Assembly: GCA_965240325.2 (NCBI GenBank)
Contig: OZ251229.1
Location: 2,232,001 to 2,296,000 of the forward strand
Direction of reading: 5' to 3'
Length of the DNA: 64,000 bases
Source of the DNA: Rebecca billardiae RCC1528
Lineage: Eukaryota; Haptophyta
The notes under the pieces were generated by a model that saw nothing but the letters and a program-made list of their open reading frames with translations, made no database searches and was not told the origin of the DNA. The position numbers and the translations under genes are program-made. Positions 1 through 9,990 of this stretch are shown piece after piece; within the stretch, counting starts at the first letter, position 1; every line of letters starts with the position of its first letter.

Positions 1-201
1 CGCGCGAACCCGCACTGCCTCGTGCTCTGCCACGGCGGGCCCGTGGCGCTGCCCGCCGACGCGCGCTGGGTCCTCGCCAACACGCGCGGCGTGCACGGCT
101 TCTACGGCGCGTCCTCGATGGAGCGGTTGCCGGTCGAGACCGCGATCGCCGAGTGCGTGCGCGAGTTCAAGGCCATTCAGCTGCCGCCGGACGAGGCTTG
201 A
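1..201 (+). CDS. Tm-1-like / UPF0261 TIM-barrel protein, C-terminal 66 residues (5' truncated by window edge)
   Basis: Frame 1 is open from base 1 to a TGA at 199-201. The peptide contains LVLCHGGPVALPADA, then GVHGFYGASSMERLPVE and a final amphipathic helix ending in PPDEA. The CHGGP and GFYGASSMERLP motifs are characteristic of the PEP-hydrolase-like TIM-barrel domain that closes the UPF0261/Tm-1-like family, which is found in bacteria, fungi and plants (tomato Tm-1 inhibits tobamovirus replicases). The role in this organism is unknown. The rest of the gene lies to the left of the window. From 202 to about 401 there is only a short 3' flank with no further coding signal before the LINE 3' end. 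Confidence 0.72.
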   Translation, partial: RANPHCLVLCHGGPVALPADARWVLANTRGVHGFYGASSMERLPVETAIAECVREFKAIQLPPDEA

Positions 202-740
202 GCCGGCGGGACTGCGTCGTGGTCCGGGCGCAGCAGCCACGGAACCTTCACGCACGCTCTGACAATGAGCGAAGCGATATGCTGCAGCGTGACAGTCACG
301 AGTCGGACATAACTTTACTAGCCCCACGCTAGTAGTCGTACCTTACTGCTTACTAATAAGGATAAGAGACGCACACCGTTAGTAGAGCTCAGGCTCGGAC
401 AAATTCTATGATTTAAAGACACAGGCACGAGGGCGCAGCTCTCCTGATTCGTCTGTAGTGGTACTGGTCGAAGCTTGCAGCAGTGGCAGTGGTGTGAGCG
501 CGTTGATGTTGGTCCCCATGGCGCATGTCGTTGTTGTCGTCGTCCGGACGTCGTCAGGCCCACCAGGAAGTGCATGGGTACGAAATCAAAGGCGAGTGAG
601 CATGTTGGCGTCGGCCAGGCCGTCCCCTACTTGGTCAGCAGCTGGTGCGGATGATGTCGTCGCCTACTTGGTCAGTGGCAGGTCATGGTGGACGATGGTG
701 TAGCCTGTTCTTGGTCAGCAGCTGGTGGATGATGTTGTGG

Positions 741-1677
741 CCGAAGTTAGTAGTAGTTGGACTCGATCGCCTGATTTGGTAGTAGTTGGACTCGCCGAAG
801 TTGGTAGTAGTTGGACTCGCCGAAGTTAGTAGTAGTTGGACTCGATCGCCTGAGTTAGTAGTAGTTGGACTCGCCGAAGTTGGTAGTAGTTGGACTCGCC
901 GAAGTTAGTAGTAGTTGGACTCGCCTGAGTTAGTAGTAGTTGGACTCGCCGAAATTGGTAGTAGTTGGATTCGCCGAAGTTAGTAGTAGTTGGACTCGCC
1001 GAAGTTAGTAGTAGTAGTTGGACTCCCCGAAGTTAGTAGTAGTTGGACTCGCCGAAGTAGTAGTTGGACTCGCCGAAGTTAGTAGTAGTTGGACTCGCCG
1101 AAGTTAGTAGTAGTTGGACTCACCGAAGTTAGTAGTAGTTGGACTCGCCGAAGTTAGTAGTAGTTGGACTCGCTGAAGTTAGTGGTAGTTGGACTCGCCG
1201 AAGTTAGTAGTAGTTGGACTCGCCGAAGTTAGTAGTAGTTGGACTCGCCGAGGTTAGTAGTAGTTGGACTCGCTGAAGTTAGTGGTAGTTGGACTCGCCG
1301 AAGTTAGTAGGAGTTGGACTCGCCGAAATTGGTATAGTAGTTGGACTCGCCGAAGTTAGTAGTAGTTGGACTCGCCGAAGTTAGTAGTAGTAGTTGGACT
1401 CCCCGAAGTTAGTAGGAGTTGGACTCGCCGAAGTAGTAGTTGGACTCGCCGAAGTTAGTAGTAGTTGGACTCGCCGAAGTTAGTAGTAGTTGGACTCGCC
1501 GAGGTTAGTAGTAGTTGGACTCGCCGAGGTTAGTAGTAGTTGGACTCGCCGAAGTTAGTAGTAGTTGGACTCGCCGAGGTTAGTAGTAGTTGGACTTGCC
1601 GAAGTTAGTAGTAGTCATGGACTCGCCGAAGTTAGTAGTAGTTGGACTCGCCGAAGTTAGTAGTAGTTGGACTCGCC
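741..1677. repeat. 25-bp tandem satellite, about 37 units, inside the LINE 3' region
   Basis: Unit of about 25 bp with the core GTTAGTAGTAGTTGGACTC followed by GCCGAA. Variants include GATCGCCTGA junctions, units with an extra or missing TAG triplet, and GGTTAG, AATTGG and GGAGTTGG substitutions. The array abuts unique LINE 3' sequence on its left and the ORF2 3' flank on its right. The truncated copy at 60576-60960 carries only two units, so the array length varies between copies of the same element. Confidence 0.9.
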
Positions 1678-1856
1678 GTCGGGGACTGGTTCCGGTACTT
1701 GTGGGGGATGGTCGTGTCTCTGCTGGGCCTGGTGGTTCTGGTTGAGCTCGTCCTCCTCCCCCCCCCCCCCCCCCCCCCCCGGCGCTTGGGCAGTTCCCCC
1801 ACCCTCCCCAGCAGGGGCCTCTGGCCAGCCTGAGTTCTGCCTGCGGGCCTGTGGCC

Positions 1857-4800
1857 TCAGTGGGCCTGACCTGGCCGTGCCCTTGGGACTGTGGTCCTGT
1901 AATGGCCTCTCCAGTGAGAGATGACCCTGGTCTGTCCGAGTGCGCCCGCTGCCAGCCTGGTGGCCACTTGGGGCCAGGGTAGCACCTCAATGTGCAGCGG
2001 GTCGTGCCGGTTGTACTGGGGGGAGCCTGGGCTGTGGAAGACCTGGACCATACGAAGAGGGGCGCCGGTGTGAGGGTCTCTGGTGACCAGGACGACTGTG
2101 GTGTTCGCCCCTGCTGCCACACAGGGGAGGAGTGCATCTGCCAACGGGGTGCCAGCCTCTCGAACCGTGCCCAGGGTGGCAGCCGCTGCTGCTGCCCTCT
2201 GTGCGCTCCCATTGGGCTCGAGGTGGGCCGGCTGGGGGGCCACTGCGGCCGCCAGGACCCCCTGGTGCTGCGCACTCAGGGACAGGGCGTGCTGTACGGT
2301 GGCTTGCCTCAGTGCCTGGGCGCTCCTGGTTGCCCCTGCTGGGTCTTCGCGGGCCCCTGCGCGGGTGACGCCCAGTACCGCAAGGAACCAGCAGTTGGCA
2401 CCAGTGCCATCGACGTCAGCATCCTGCAGTTCAGCTGCTGCATAGTAGGCATTGAGGGCCTCTTGGCCAGGTTCCTGCTGGGCCAGTGGGCCAGGGGGTG
2501 GAGGGGCCCTGCTGCCGGCCGGGGGCTGGCGCGCCCCTGCTGGGCCCTCCTGGCTGCTTGATGGGGGTCGGGGGCCCTGTGTTCGGTCAGGGGAGGGTGT
2601 GAGTCTTGGGCCGCTGGCGGACGATCCCTGGGTCTGCCCATCTCTGGGGCTCGCTCCCCCTGTGAGGCGGCCGCGGCGGAGAGCTGTGAGGAAGTGCGCG
2701 AGGTCGTACCGGCGCTGGCGGCCCTCCGTCCCAGCTGTAGCTAGCTCGAGGCGCTTGTGGTGGATGTGGGTGGTGACGCTGACGATGGTAGAGTGTAAGC
2801 TTCCCACCTTGTAGCTGCCGTCCCGCCCGGCTGGCTGGCCATCCTGCTCGTCTGACTGGTCTGCATCGGCAGAGGCGCTGTTACTGTCTCCCCCGTCCCG
2901 CGCGGTCCGCCAGGGGTACTGTTTTGCGCTCTCCTGGGCGGCTGCCACTACTGCCTTGGGGATCTGGCCCGCATAGTAGTGCCGGTGGGCTGTAGCCTGC
3001 TCTGCCAGGTCTTGCCTGTCTTGCATCGGCATCCTGCCGCCAGTGCGCTTGTCAAGCATCCGGATGATGCTATGCTGTGCTATGCTCCTGGCGTCGGCGT
3101 GGGGGCAGTCACAGAAGACGTGCGTGGCAGAGTCCGGCCCAGGGGCGTCCGATCCTGCCTCGAGGCAGAACAGACAGTCGGTGCCCAGCGTGCAGCCCGG
3201 CCATTGCTGGCTATATGGGACTGCATCCAATCCTGGGTTGGCCCCCGCAGCATCTTGATTATACTCCAGCGCCCCGACGCAGCACCTGAGGACGAACTTG
3301 GTGAGGCGCTCTGGCTTGGTGAACTGGTTCCGCAGCGAGAGGGTGGATTCCTGGGTGTGTAGGGAGTCGTCCCCCATCTTGATGGCGTACTTGGCGCTCC
3401 TGCGCTGCCTCTCTGCCGCCTGTTCGGGGGACTCGTCGTTGCCAGGGGTGGGATCCAGGCGCGCCTCCAGGGCTGCTCTGCGGGCGCGCTCTATTACCAG
3501 CCTCCTGACAGGGAGGGGCCCTGACTGCAGGAGAGCCCCTGCAGTGTCCACCAGCCCATATGCTGCAGGGAGCCAGGCGTTCTTTCCTAGCCTGTGTGAT
3601 GGGTCCATGCCATCCACAGCCACTCGCTTGGCTGCCCAGTCCGCACACAGGTTGCATACAGTGCGGTCCACGTCTTCGGAGGAAGGTTCGGTGCCCACGA
3701 AGGCCCTGGTGGCTCTGCGCAGCGATGCCAGCTGGGGAGGGGGCACTGTGTAGGTGCCGCCCGACGCGTCCGGTTCCGGCTGGAGAATTTCGCGCACCAT
3801 ATCGTCCAGTGATGGTCCACCCCTTCCGCGTGAGTGGCCGCTCATTTGGGGGTAGTACATCCAGGTGGTGCCGCGAGAGCACTCGTCAATCACATGCAGG
3901 AGCCTGGACATGTGCGGGTTGTGGGCCTGATTCTTGCTCATTCTGGGCTCCCAGCCTGGGGGGCGGGTGGTATTTGGCTGGGCCGCCTGGCCCCCTGCTG
4001 CGGAGTCCAACGCTGGCCTGGCCCAGAGGAGGTGCTTGAGTGCATCGTCGCAGTCCCAGCTGACATGAATGGTGCTACCTGGTAGGCCAGCCAGGAGTTT
4101 GGTGAGGAGTGTGGCAGATGCCACCTCCGAGTTGGCTGCAGTCTGCTGCCCGTGGTATGTGGCACTTGCCAGGCGCACGCACTCCTGGTCTCGCAGCCGG
4201 CCTGCGCCACGGGCATGTACAATGTAGGCGGCCCCAGCGGCCCCTGTGGCTGTGTCTGGCTTGTACGACCCATCTACCCCTGCTGTGACGGTGGCTGCTG
4301 CCTGGGTCACGTCTGCTGGTGCAGTGGGCACATCTGCCTCATAGGCGGCCGTTCTGGCTTCCTGCAGATGGGCGGTGTACAGGAAATTTGCGGGGCTCGT
4401 GGCCAGTTTTACCGCAGTGCGGACAATGAGGCCTGCCATTGCTTCCGCAGCTCCTGCGTGGTGCTGCACAGCCGTCCACACCATGCTGCTGCCAGTGTGT
4501 GTGAGATGGCTGAGAGCTGGGGTGCCCTGTGCGTTGAGCAGGCGTTCCATGGACGTGCCATTATCGCTCAGGATGCTGCGCTCCATCAGGCTAGGCTGGC
4601 AGTCTCCCCCTGCACTTGCAGCCTGCAGCAGGGTGCCCATGGGGGTGTCGCCCAGGGCTGCGTAGTCCCGCGCGTCCCAGTCCGCTAACAGCTCCACGAG
4701 TCTCTCCTGATCAGAGGCCCTGCTAGGGATGAGGGGGGACCTGCAGGCCTCTCGCAGGGTCAGGTTGGCCAGTGTTGCGGAGCAGGCCAGCAGCCATGGC

Positions 4801-7800
4801 TCTGTGCCCCTGGGCGCGAGCGACAGGGCCGCCATTCCGCCTCTCACTGCAGGGGGCGCCAGTGTTCCGTTGGCCGGTTGTTGTCGGTGTGCCTCCAGGC
4901 AGGTCCTGGTAAGCAGGCCCACTTGTGTGGGGCTGTTGGCAGTCCGAAGGAGGGCAGCCGCTTGCACCCCGGCCTGCAGGGCGCTCGGCTCCTCCGGGCC
5001 TATCCCCATGCTGGGGGCTGGCCCACTGCCTGCTATGCGGGCAGCGGAGGGCGGGAGACCAGCTCTGCCCCACACGATGTCCATCACGATGGCGCGCATT
5101 TTGTCTGTGATGCCGTAGCGGCGCACATCGCTCGCAGCCAGGTAGTAGCCTGCCACAGAGACCACGTCATGCTGGAGGAGAGTGCCTGTGGTCACAGTGT
5201 GGCAGGCCGGGTCCCTGGCCGCTACTGCCACTTTCCAGGAGGCCGCGCGCAGCTTTGTCTCCAATTTTGCGGCGTGCTTTGACCAATCGAGGTGGAGGGT
5301 GAGGACGTATCCGAGGTACTCAAAGTGGGTGTCTGGTCCGATGGAGGGGACAGTGGCCTGCTCACCGGCTATCTCAACGCGGAGGGGGGGCAGAGGAGGC
5401 GCGCCGTGCGCCCCTCTGCCCCTTCCTTTCTTTGCGTGCACACACTTCGAGGGGTTGAGTGCCATGCAGTGAGTGCTGAGGAATAGTCCCAGTGCGCGCA
5501 CTTGGGCGGCGCTGTCCGTCTCTGACTCTGCAAGGAAAGCTATGTCGTCCATGTACCCCATCAAGATGCGCACCTTCAGGGAGTCTCCTGCGCCAGCGTC
5601 ATGCCTGGCGGCTGGAAACGAGTATCCATGGTCAGGGTGGCTGGCTGAGTAGGACGCAATGAACATGTTCATGAAGAGACAGAATTTTATGGGACTTAGC
5701 GGGCAGCCTTGCTTGCACCCACGCAGTATCGGCACTTTGTCAGTGTGGCCATAGGGGGTCCTGGTGGTGGCCACAGAGTGAGCGTCCAGTCGGTCAAGTT
5801 CATCAATTAGTTGGGCGGAGAAGCCGTGCAGGAGAAGGGCCTTCCTCAGCGACTCATGGGGCACTCTGTCAAAGGCCTTGCTTATATCACATGTAGTGAC
5901 GTGGATCTCGGCAGAACTGGCCTTGGCATGGGTCATGGCTGCCACCAGTGCCGCCACTTGGAGCTCCGGCTGCCCGTGCTTGCTCGCTGCCGCTTGTTCC
6001 GGCGAGATCAGACCCAGCTGGTCACAGATCGACTGGATGCATCTCGCCCTGTGTGCTGCCGCCAGTTTGTACACAGTGCTTTGGAGTGCCACTCCCCTAT
6101 AATTGTTCAGATCGTGAGGGTCCCCTTTGCCTTTGTAGAAGTAGGCAAGCTCTGCGTCTTTGAGGTGGGCTGGTACAGCCGCTGCGCGGAGGATTGTGTT
6201 GACGATGTTGACCAAGATGCCTTCAAAGGCTTTGTTGATCTTTATCAAGAGTTTCAACGCGCATACTTGGATCCCGTCCAAACCAGGGGCAGCGTTCGAG
6301 TCAGCTTTTGCCAGGAGGGAGCGCAGGCCTTCCAGGTCCAGCAGGGAGCTTTCCAGCGCTCGCTGGGCCGGAGTCCATCTGCTTCGGATCTCTTCCCAGA
6401 CTGCTTCATTTGTATCCTCAATGGCAGGCCCCTGCCTGCAGCTCGGCGCTGTCCCCACGTTGTTCGCCGTGTGCGCCTCTGCGTAGCGTTTGATTTTGCT
6501 TGGGTCGGAGGTAATTTTCCCACTGCCAGCGCCCAGGTCATTGAGCATCATCATCTCGAATCCAGCATGGTTTGATTTGGGGAAGAGCATTTTGCGAAAG
6601 TGGCGGGTGCATTTCCTCCGCATGTCGTCTTGGATTTTTCTCGTCCTGTCCTTGGCAAGAGTGTCCTCGTGCTCGCGCTGCAGGAGCTCGTATTCATTTT
6701 GGTGCAAGGCTTGTCGTGCTTTCAGTTCCGACAGCCACTGTGCTGTCGAGGCGGGCCCAGCCTGGTAGATGGCCTCCAGGGTGGGGAAAGGCAAGCCGAG
6801 CAGCTGGGGCATACCCTCAGGGGGGACGTTTGCTGTAGTCAGTGCCGATTCATAACTGTCCAGTGCTTTTGCCAGGCGCACCGGCTCCGCAAGTCGCCCA
6901 TGCCTGCTGTGGCTGCTGTACCTGAAGCCTGTGTGCACTTCCCCATGCTGCTCGCTAGCACCTGGGCGGATTTGCTGCAGCCTGGTGATCACTGCGACCT
7001 GGCGGCGGTACGCATTCCCCAGTTTGAAATCCCTGAGGGCATTCGGCGCGATCGCTTTGGGGGCCCGCCTGCCAGGGGCTACTGTGGTCTCCAGTGGCTG
7101 CTGGCTGGAGTCGAGTGCAGACGTGACTCTGTCAGTTGCTACGGAGGCGAGCCACTCCAGGACGGCAGGGAGGGCTTCCTCCATGTCGCTCACCACTTGT
7201 GGCGGAGCTGCAGTAATCGTCGCAACTGGGGCTGCGAACAGGTGTGCATGGGTGTGGACGTCGTCCAGCCGCCTGATGTCGCTCTCTACGGGGTCGGATA
7301 GTGCGGCTTTGAGTTCCTTGACCGTCTCTCCGTGTGCCAGGTTGATGTAGAACCTGTATGGCCTGTAGAGCTCGTGGACCACAGGCCTGGTGGCCCCCCG
7401 CAGCTTGTGCAGTGGGATTCTACCCTGGAGAAAATGGTGGGTGCTCCCGTCCCCGTTGGGGAGCGCAGGGATGCATGCGTCCTCCAGGAGAGGGTCCGAG
7501 TGCCAAAAGTGTTGCGTTAGCTCTGCCATGTTGGTGAATATGTAGTCCAGTCGGGCCAGGGTGTTGCCACTCGAGTGGGTGTATTCGGTGGCAGGGTTGA
7601 AACTGCCGGTTGGTTTCATGTTGTGAAGGTCAGTCACTGTCTCCATGGCCGCTTTGAAATCCCCTGGTCGGTGAGCGGTGAACGCGCGTGTTGTGTCGAG
7701 CCGCCTAAGTGCCTCGCCGACCTCCCAAGTGCCATTGGCGTCCCCTCCTGCAAGCCTGAGGAGATCTTGTCGGCCCGTGTGTAGCGGGGTGCCCGTGCGG

Positions 7801-8339
7801 AGGACTTCTGTTACCCATGGCAGTATAGTTGCTCTGTTGCGGTTACTGTGAGGGGGGATGTAGAAGGATGTGGCCTCCACCACAAAGCTGGTACCCCTGG
7901 CGGTGGTGAAGACCAGGCGCCCCTGGAGCATGTATCCGGCAGTGTCCTGGCCGCCTTCAGTGCCGCTGCGGGTCACCTCCAGCCTGGAGAGAGGCAGCCT
8001 GCCATCCTTCCGCACTGCTATTGCCACTCCTTTGCCTGAGCACGAGTTGGGGGGCATTGGGTCGTGGTAGGTCGTATAGCCACTAAGGATGTCCTGAGTG
8101 GCTTTGTCTCTAGTGAGCGCGGTCTCTTGGAGCAGAACAATGTCCCAGCGCTTGGTGTCCAGGATGCTCTGCAGTCTTGCCCTGCGTGTCAAGCCTGCCA
8201 TGCCCCCTACGTTCCCACAGGCGATTGTGAGCGAACGTTCCTCAGCCCTGTTGCCTGAGCCCCTCGCCTGTGGCCTTCCCGCTGCAGCCTGCTCACTTGT
8301 CTGCCTGGCAGTGCCAGCCTGGCGATGCCCCTGAATCAT
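1857..8339 (-). CDS. LINE ORF2: APE endonuclease, reverse transcriptase, RNase H, zinc knuckle, OTU-like protease
   Basis: The product is 2160 aa. An AP-endonuclease-like EEP domain opens the protein (about residues 36-290: ACGNVGGMAG, LLQETAL, GGDANGTW, LARLDYIF). The reverse transcriptase follows (NNYRGVALQSTVYKL, TCDISKAFDRVPH, LRGCKQGCPLSP), with the catalytic box YMDD at 929-932 rather than the more usual ADD. An RNase H fold begins at VDGSY (catalytic D1356). A CX4CX2C...HX3CXC cluster (CTLGTDCLFC ... HVFCDC) resembles the RT-associated zinc finger. The C-terminus has DGTGANCWF (D1977, C1983) and GHYRTT (H2146), the Asp-Cys-His pattern of OTU cysteine proteases. The ATG overlaps the ORF1 stop as ATGA, which suggests termination-reinitiation. 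Domain calls are by motif; the OTU assignment is the least certain. Confidence 0.88.
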   Translation of the reverse strand: MIQGHRQAGTARQTSEQAAAGRPQARGSGNRAEERSLTIACGNVGGMAGLTRRARLQSILDTKRWDIVLLQETALTRDKATQDILSGYTTYHDPMPPNSCSGKGVAIAVRKDGRLPLSRLEVTRSGTEGGQDTAGYMLQGRLVFTTARGTSFVVEATSFYIPPHSNRNRATILPWVTEVLRTGTPLHTGRQDLLRLAGGDANGTWEVGEALRRLDTTRAFTAHRPGDFKAAMETVTDLHNMKPTGSFNPATEYTHSSGNTLARLDYIFTNMAELTQHFWHSDPLLEDACIPALPNGDGSTHHFLQGRIPLHKLRGATRPVVHELYRPYRFYINLAHGETVKELKAALSDPVESDIRRLDDVHTHAHLFAAPVATITAAPPQVVSDMEEALPAVLEWLASVATDRVTSALDSSQQPLETTVAPGRRAPKAIAPNALRDFKLGNAYRRQVAVITRLQQIRPGASEQHGEVHTGFRYSSHSRHGRLAEPVRLAKALDSYESALTTANVPPEGMPQLLGLPFPTLEAIYQAGPASTAQWLSELKARQALHQNEYELLQREHEDTLAKDRTRKIQDDMRRKCTRHFRKMLFPKSNHAGFEMMMLNDLGAGSGKITSDPSKIKRYAEAHTANNVGTAPSCRQGPAIEDTNEAVWEEIRSRWTPAQRALESSLLDLEGLRSLLAKADSNAAPGLDGIQVCALKLLIKINKAFEGILVNIVNTILRAAAVPAHLKDAELAYFYKGKGDPHDLNNYRGVALQSTVYKLAAAHRARCIQSICDQLGLISPEQAAASKHGQPELQVAALVAAMTHAKASSAEIHVTTCDISKAFDRVPHESLRKALLLHGFSAQLIDELDRLDAHSVATTRTPYGHTDKVPILRGCKQGCPLSPIKFCLFMNMFIASYSASHPDHGYSFPAARHDAGAGDSLKVRILMGYMDDIAFLAESETDSAAQVRALGLFLSTHCMALNPSKCVHAKKGRGRGAHGAPPLPPLRVEIAGEQATVPSIGPDTHFEYLGYVLTLHLDWSKHAAKLETKLRAASWKVAVAARDPACHTVTTGTLLQHDVVSVAGYYLAASDVRRYGITDKMRAIVMDIVWGRAGLPPSAARIAGSGPAPSMGIGPEEPSALQAGVQAAALLRTANSPTQVGLLTRTCLEAHRQQPANGTLAPPAVRGGMAALSLAPRGTEPWLLACSATLANLTLREACRSPLIPSRASDQERLVELLADWDARDYAALGDTPMGTLLQAASAGGDCQPSLMERSILSDNGTSMERLLNAQGTPALSHLTHTGSSMVWTAVQHHAGAAEAMAGLIVRTAVKLATSPANFLYTAHLQEARTAAYEADVPTAPADVTQAAATVTAGVDGSYKPDTATGAAGAAYIVHARGAGRLRDQECVRLASATYHGQQTAANSEVASATLLTKLLAGLPGSTIHVSWDCDDALKHLLWARPALDSAAGGQAAQPNTTRPPGWEPRMSKNQAHNPHMSRLLHVIDECSRGTTWMYYPQMSGHSRGRGGPSLDDMVREILQPEPDASGGTYTVPPPQLASLRRATRAFVGTEPSSEDVDRTVCNLCADWAAKRVAVDGMDPSHRLGKNAWLPAAYGLVDTAGALLQSGPLPVRRLVIERARRAALEARLDPTPGNDESPEQAAERQRRSAKYAIKMGDDSLHTQESTLSLRNQFTKPERLTKFVLRCCVGALEYNQDAAGANPGLDAVPYSQQWPGCTLGTDCLFCLEAGSDAPGPDSATHVFCDCPHADARSIAQHSIIRMLDKRTGGRMPMQDRQDLAEQATAHRHYYAGQIPKAVVAAAQESAKQYPWRTARDGGDSNSASADADQSDEQDGQPAGRDGSYKVGSLHSTIVSVTTHIHHKRLELATAGTEGRQRRYDLAHFLTALRRGRLTGGASPRDGQTQGSSASGPRLTPSPDRTQGPRPPSSSQEGPAGARQPPAGSRAPPPPGPLAQQEPGQEALNAYYAAAELQDADVDGTGANCWFLAVLGVTRAGAREDPAGATRSAQALRQATVQHALSLSAQHQGVLAAAVAPQPAHLEPNGSAQRAAAAAATLGTVREAGTPLADALLPCVAAGANTTVVLVTRDPHTGAPLRMVQVFHSPGSPQYNRHDPLHIEVLPWPQVATRLAAGALGQTRVISHWRGHYRTTVPRARPGQAH

Positions 8340-9904
8340 TTTGGCACCGGTCGGGGTGTGGGCTGCTGCCGATCACTGTTGTGGTATGGGGGCTGGGCGC
8401 ACTGCGCGTCCGCGTGGCCTGGTCTGCTGGGCTGTGAGAGCACTGCTACCCTGCTGGCGGTGTGCTGCAGAAGCTTGCGCCCATAGGCCAGCACTGTACG
8501 CCTGGTTACCGGCAGTGCTGTCCGGTGGCAGGGCATAGTGCGGCGCAGTGGCACATGCCTTGCTGTTGGTGGTGCTGTGTTGCCCTTAGGCCGCTGCCTG
8601 GGCAATCTTGATGGATCGACCGATGCACCTGGTGCCGGCCGGGCTTGGGCGATGTGACGATTTCGATGCCTGCAAGTCTTCCTCCTACTCTTCCTCCTCC
8701 TACTACTAGTGCTGCCTTTTCGCAGTCGTCCGGCCCGTCGCAGATGCGCAGGGCAGGTGCGTGAACGTGCTCTGGTGCTGCACATTAGTACGAACCTGAG
8801 CGCACGGGTGTGTTTGCGGGGCTGCGTCCAGCCAGGGCAGTAGTTCCCAGCTGTCCTGGTACTGCTGGGCCGGTTCGGCACTTTCAGACAGCTGGGACCC
8901 CGGGCAGCTGCCTGCCATGTCCCGGGGGGCTTTGAGCGGTTGTTCCTGTTTACAGCGTCCTCGAGCTTCACCGCCCCGCGCGGCGCATCTTCCATCGAGC
9001 CGCCAGCGTGCTGGCCGTCTACGCGCTGCCGCTGCGCCTGCGGTTGCGCTCTCTCCTTCCCCATCTCTCGCGGCCGCACGGTCCCCGCCTGCTCGGTAGG
9101 CCCGTCGGTCGAGCCAGCCATTCCGCGGGCCAGTGCCTCGGGCGCAGGGCGTCGCGGTTGCGTCGCAGCCATCGTCGTTCTGGCGACGCCCGCGACCGGC
9201 GGTGGGTTTTTACGCCTCGCCTCCGCCCGGCCCGGCAAATCCGGCGCGCGCGCCCGGTGCTCCGGACTTTCGTCCGCGCATTTCGCCGGCCCGTCCGGGT
9301 TAGCGGTGAGCGTTTCTGGCGCAAAAGCCGCTAATGGCGCGAAACGGCCGCCCACGCGCGATTTACGCTCGCCCGGCGCGGCTAAGTCCCCGATGGGAGA
9401 GACGGCGGGGCATGTCGCGGGGGGTATGTGTGTGCGACGCACCGTGTCGTGCCGGGAGCCGCTGCGCACTAGCACCCATCGCTCTCCCTCTGCGCCTGGA
9501 AGGTCGTCCTCTGGCGGCGGGTCGGTGTCGGGCACGTGGTTGGTCTGGAGTTGCTGCTCCTGTTGGGAGGGCGCATGTGTGTTGAGGTGCGCTGTTCGCT
9601 GGGAGGGGGGGTGCTTCTGGTAATGCTGTCTCACCGCTCCTCTCTGCCGAGATCTCGTTGCCGATGTGTGCGCTTGCGCCCGAGGGCCAAGAGGTGCTGT
9701 CGAAGTGCGTTTCATGTTGCGGTAGCGGTGCTGTTCTCGTGCTTGTTTTCGCGAGAGATGCGCGCTGGGCGTGAACACCCTATTGATGCGGATTATGCGC
9801 TGCGTTTGCGTAAGTGGTGCGTTGTTTGATGCGTTCCACGCGAGGCCCCTAAGGGTCCGCTGGAGAGAGACGTCGTCGTAGAGCCTGGGGAAGGCGTGTT
9901 CCAT
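8336..9904 (-). CDS. LINE ORF1, basic nucleic-acid-binding protein
   Basis: The start is the first in-frame ATG at 9904 (MEHAFPRLYDD); an upstream GTG-initiated extension is unlikely in a eukaryote. The product is 522 aa, very rich in Arg, Pro, Ser and Thr, with a strongly basic C-terminal tract (SSRRRKSRRKTCRHRNRH) expected of an RNA-binding ORF1 protein. I see no CCHC knuckle, RRM or coiled coil. The stop TGA is nested in ATGA with the ORF2 start, so the two proteins are probably translationally coupled from one RNA. Confidence 0.7.
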   Translation of the reverse strand: MEHAFPRLYDDVSLQRTLRGLAWNASNNAPLTQTQRIIRINRVFTPSAHLSRKQAREQHRYRNMKRTSTAPLGPRAQAHTSATRSRQRGAVRQHYQKHPPSQRTAHLNTHAPSQQEQQLQTNHVPDTDPPPEDDLPGAEGERWVLVRSGSRHDTVRRTHIPPATCPAVSPIGDLAAPGERKSRVGGRFAPLAAFAPETLTANPDGPAKCADESPEHRARAPDLPGRAEARRKNPPPVAGVARTTMAATQPRRPAPEALARGMAGSTDGPTEQAGTVRPREMGKERAQPQAQRQRVDGQHAGGSMEDAPRGAVKLEDAVNRNNRSKPPGTWQAAARGPSCLKVPNRPSSTRTAGNYCPGWTQPRKHTRALRFVLMCSTRARSRTCPAHLRRAGRLRKGSTSSRRRKSRRKTCRHRNRHIAQARPAPGASVDPSRLPRQRPKGNTAPPTARHVPLRRTMPCHRTALPVTRRTVLAYGRKLLQHTASRVAVLSQPSRPGHADAQCAQPPYHNSDRQQPTPRPVPK

Positions 9905-9990
9905 CGTGGAGGAAGTGGGACCATGCGGGACCGGAGCTGGCAGGCGAGTAGAGTAGTAGACGTAGTTCACTAGTAGTGTCTAGTGAAGTC

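Larger units (their letters stand above)
402..9990 (-). mobile_element. Full-length LINE (non-LTR retrotransposon), APE-RT-RNase H-OTU type
   Basis: Two overlapping reading frames on the minus strand encode an ORF1 and a 2160-aa ORF2 with endonuclease, reverse transcriptase, RNase H and a C-terminal OTU-like protease. The 3' end (left side) is set at about 402 because the same sequence recurs at 60576 with only a handful of mismatches and the flanks differ beyond that point. The 3' region holds about 340 bp of unique sequence, a 25-bp satellite (741-1677), and a run of about 23 C on the plus strand (1758-1780). The 5' end is not defined; about 9990 is simply just beyond ORF1. No convincing target-site duplication was found. 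The frames are intact, so the copy looks young. The layout recalls algal Dualen/RandI-type elements, but I cannot place the clade by eye. Confidence 0.85.

Noticed and set aside
318-703. Short frames in the LINE 3' region as genes
   Set aside because: Both copies of this sequence (402-740 and 60576-60915) are LINE untranslated region.
741-1677. Regular short repeats that might suggest a CRISPR array
   Set aside because: Units are directly adjacent with no unique spacers, inside a LINE of a eukaryotic genome.
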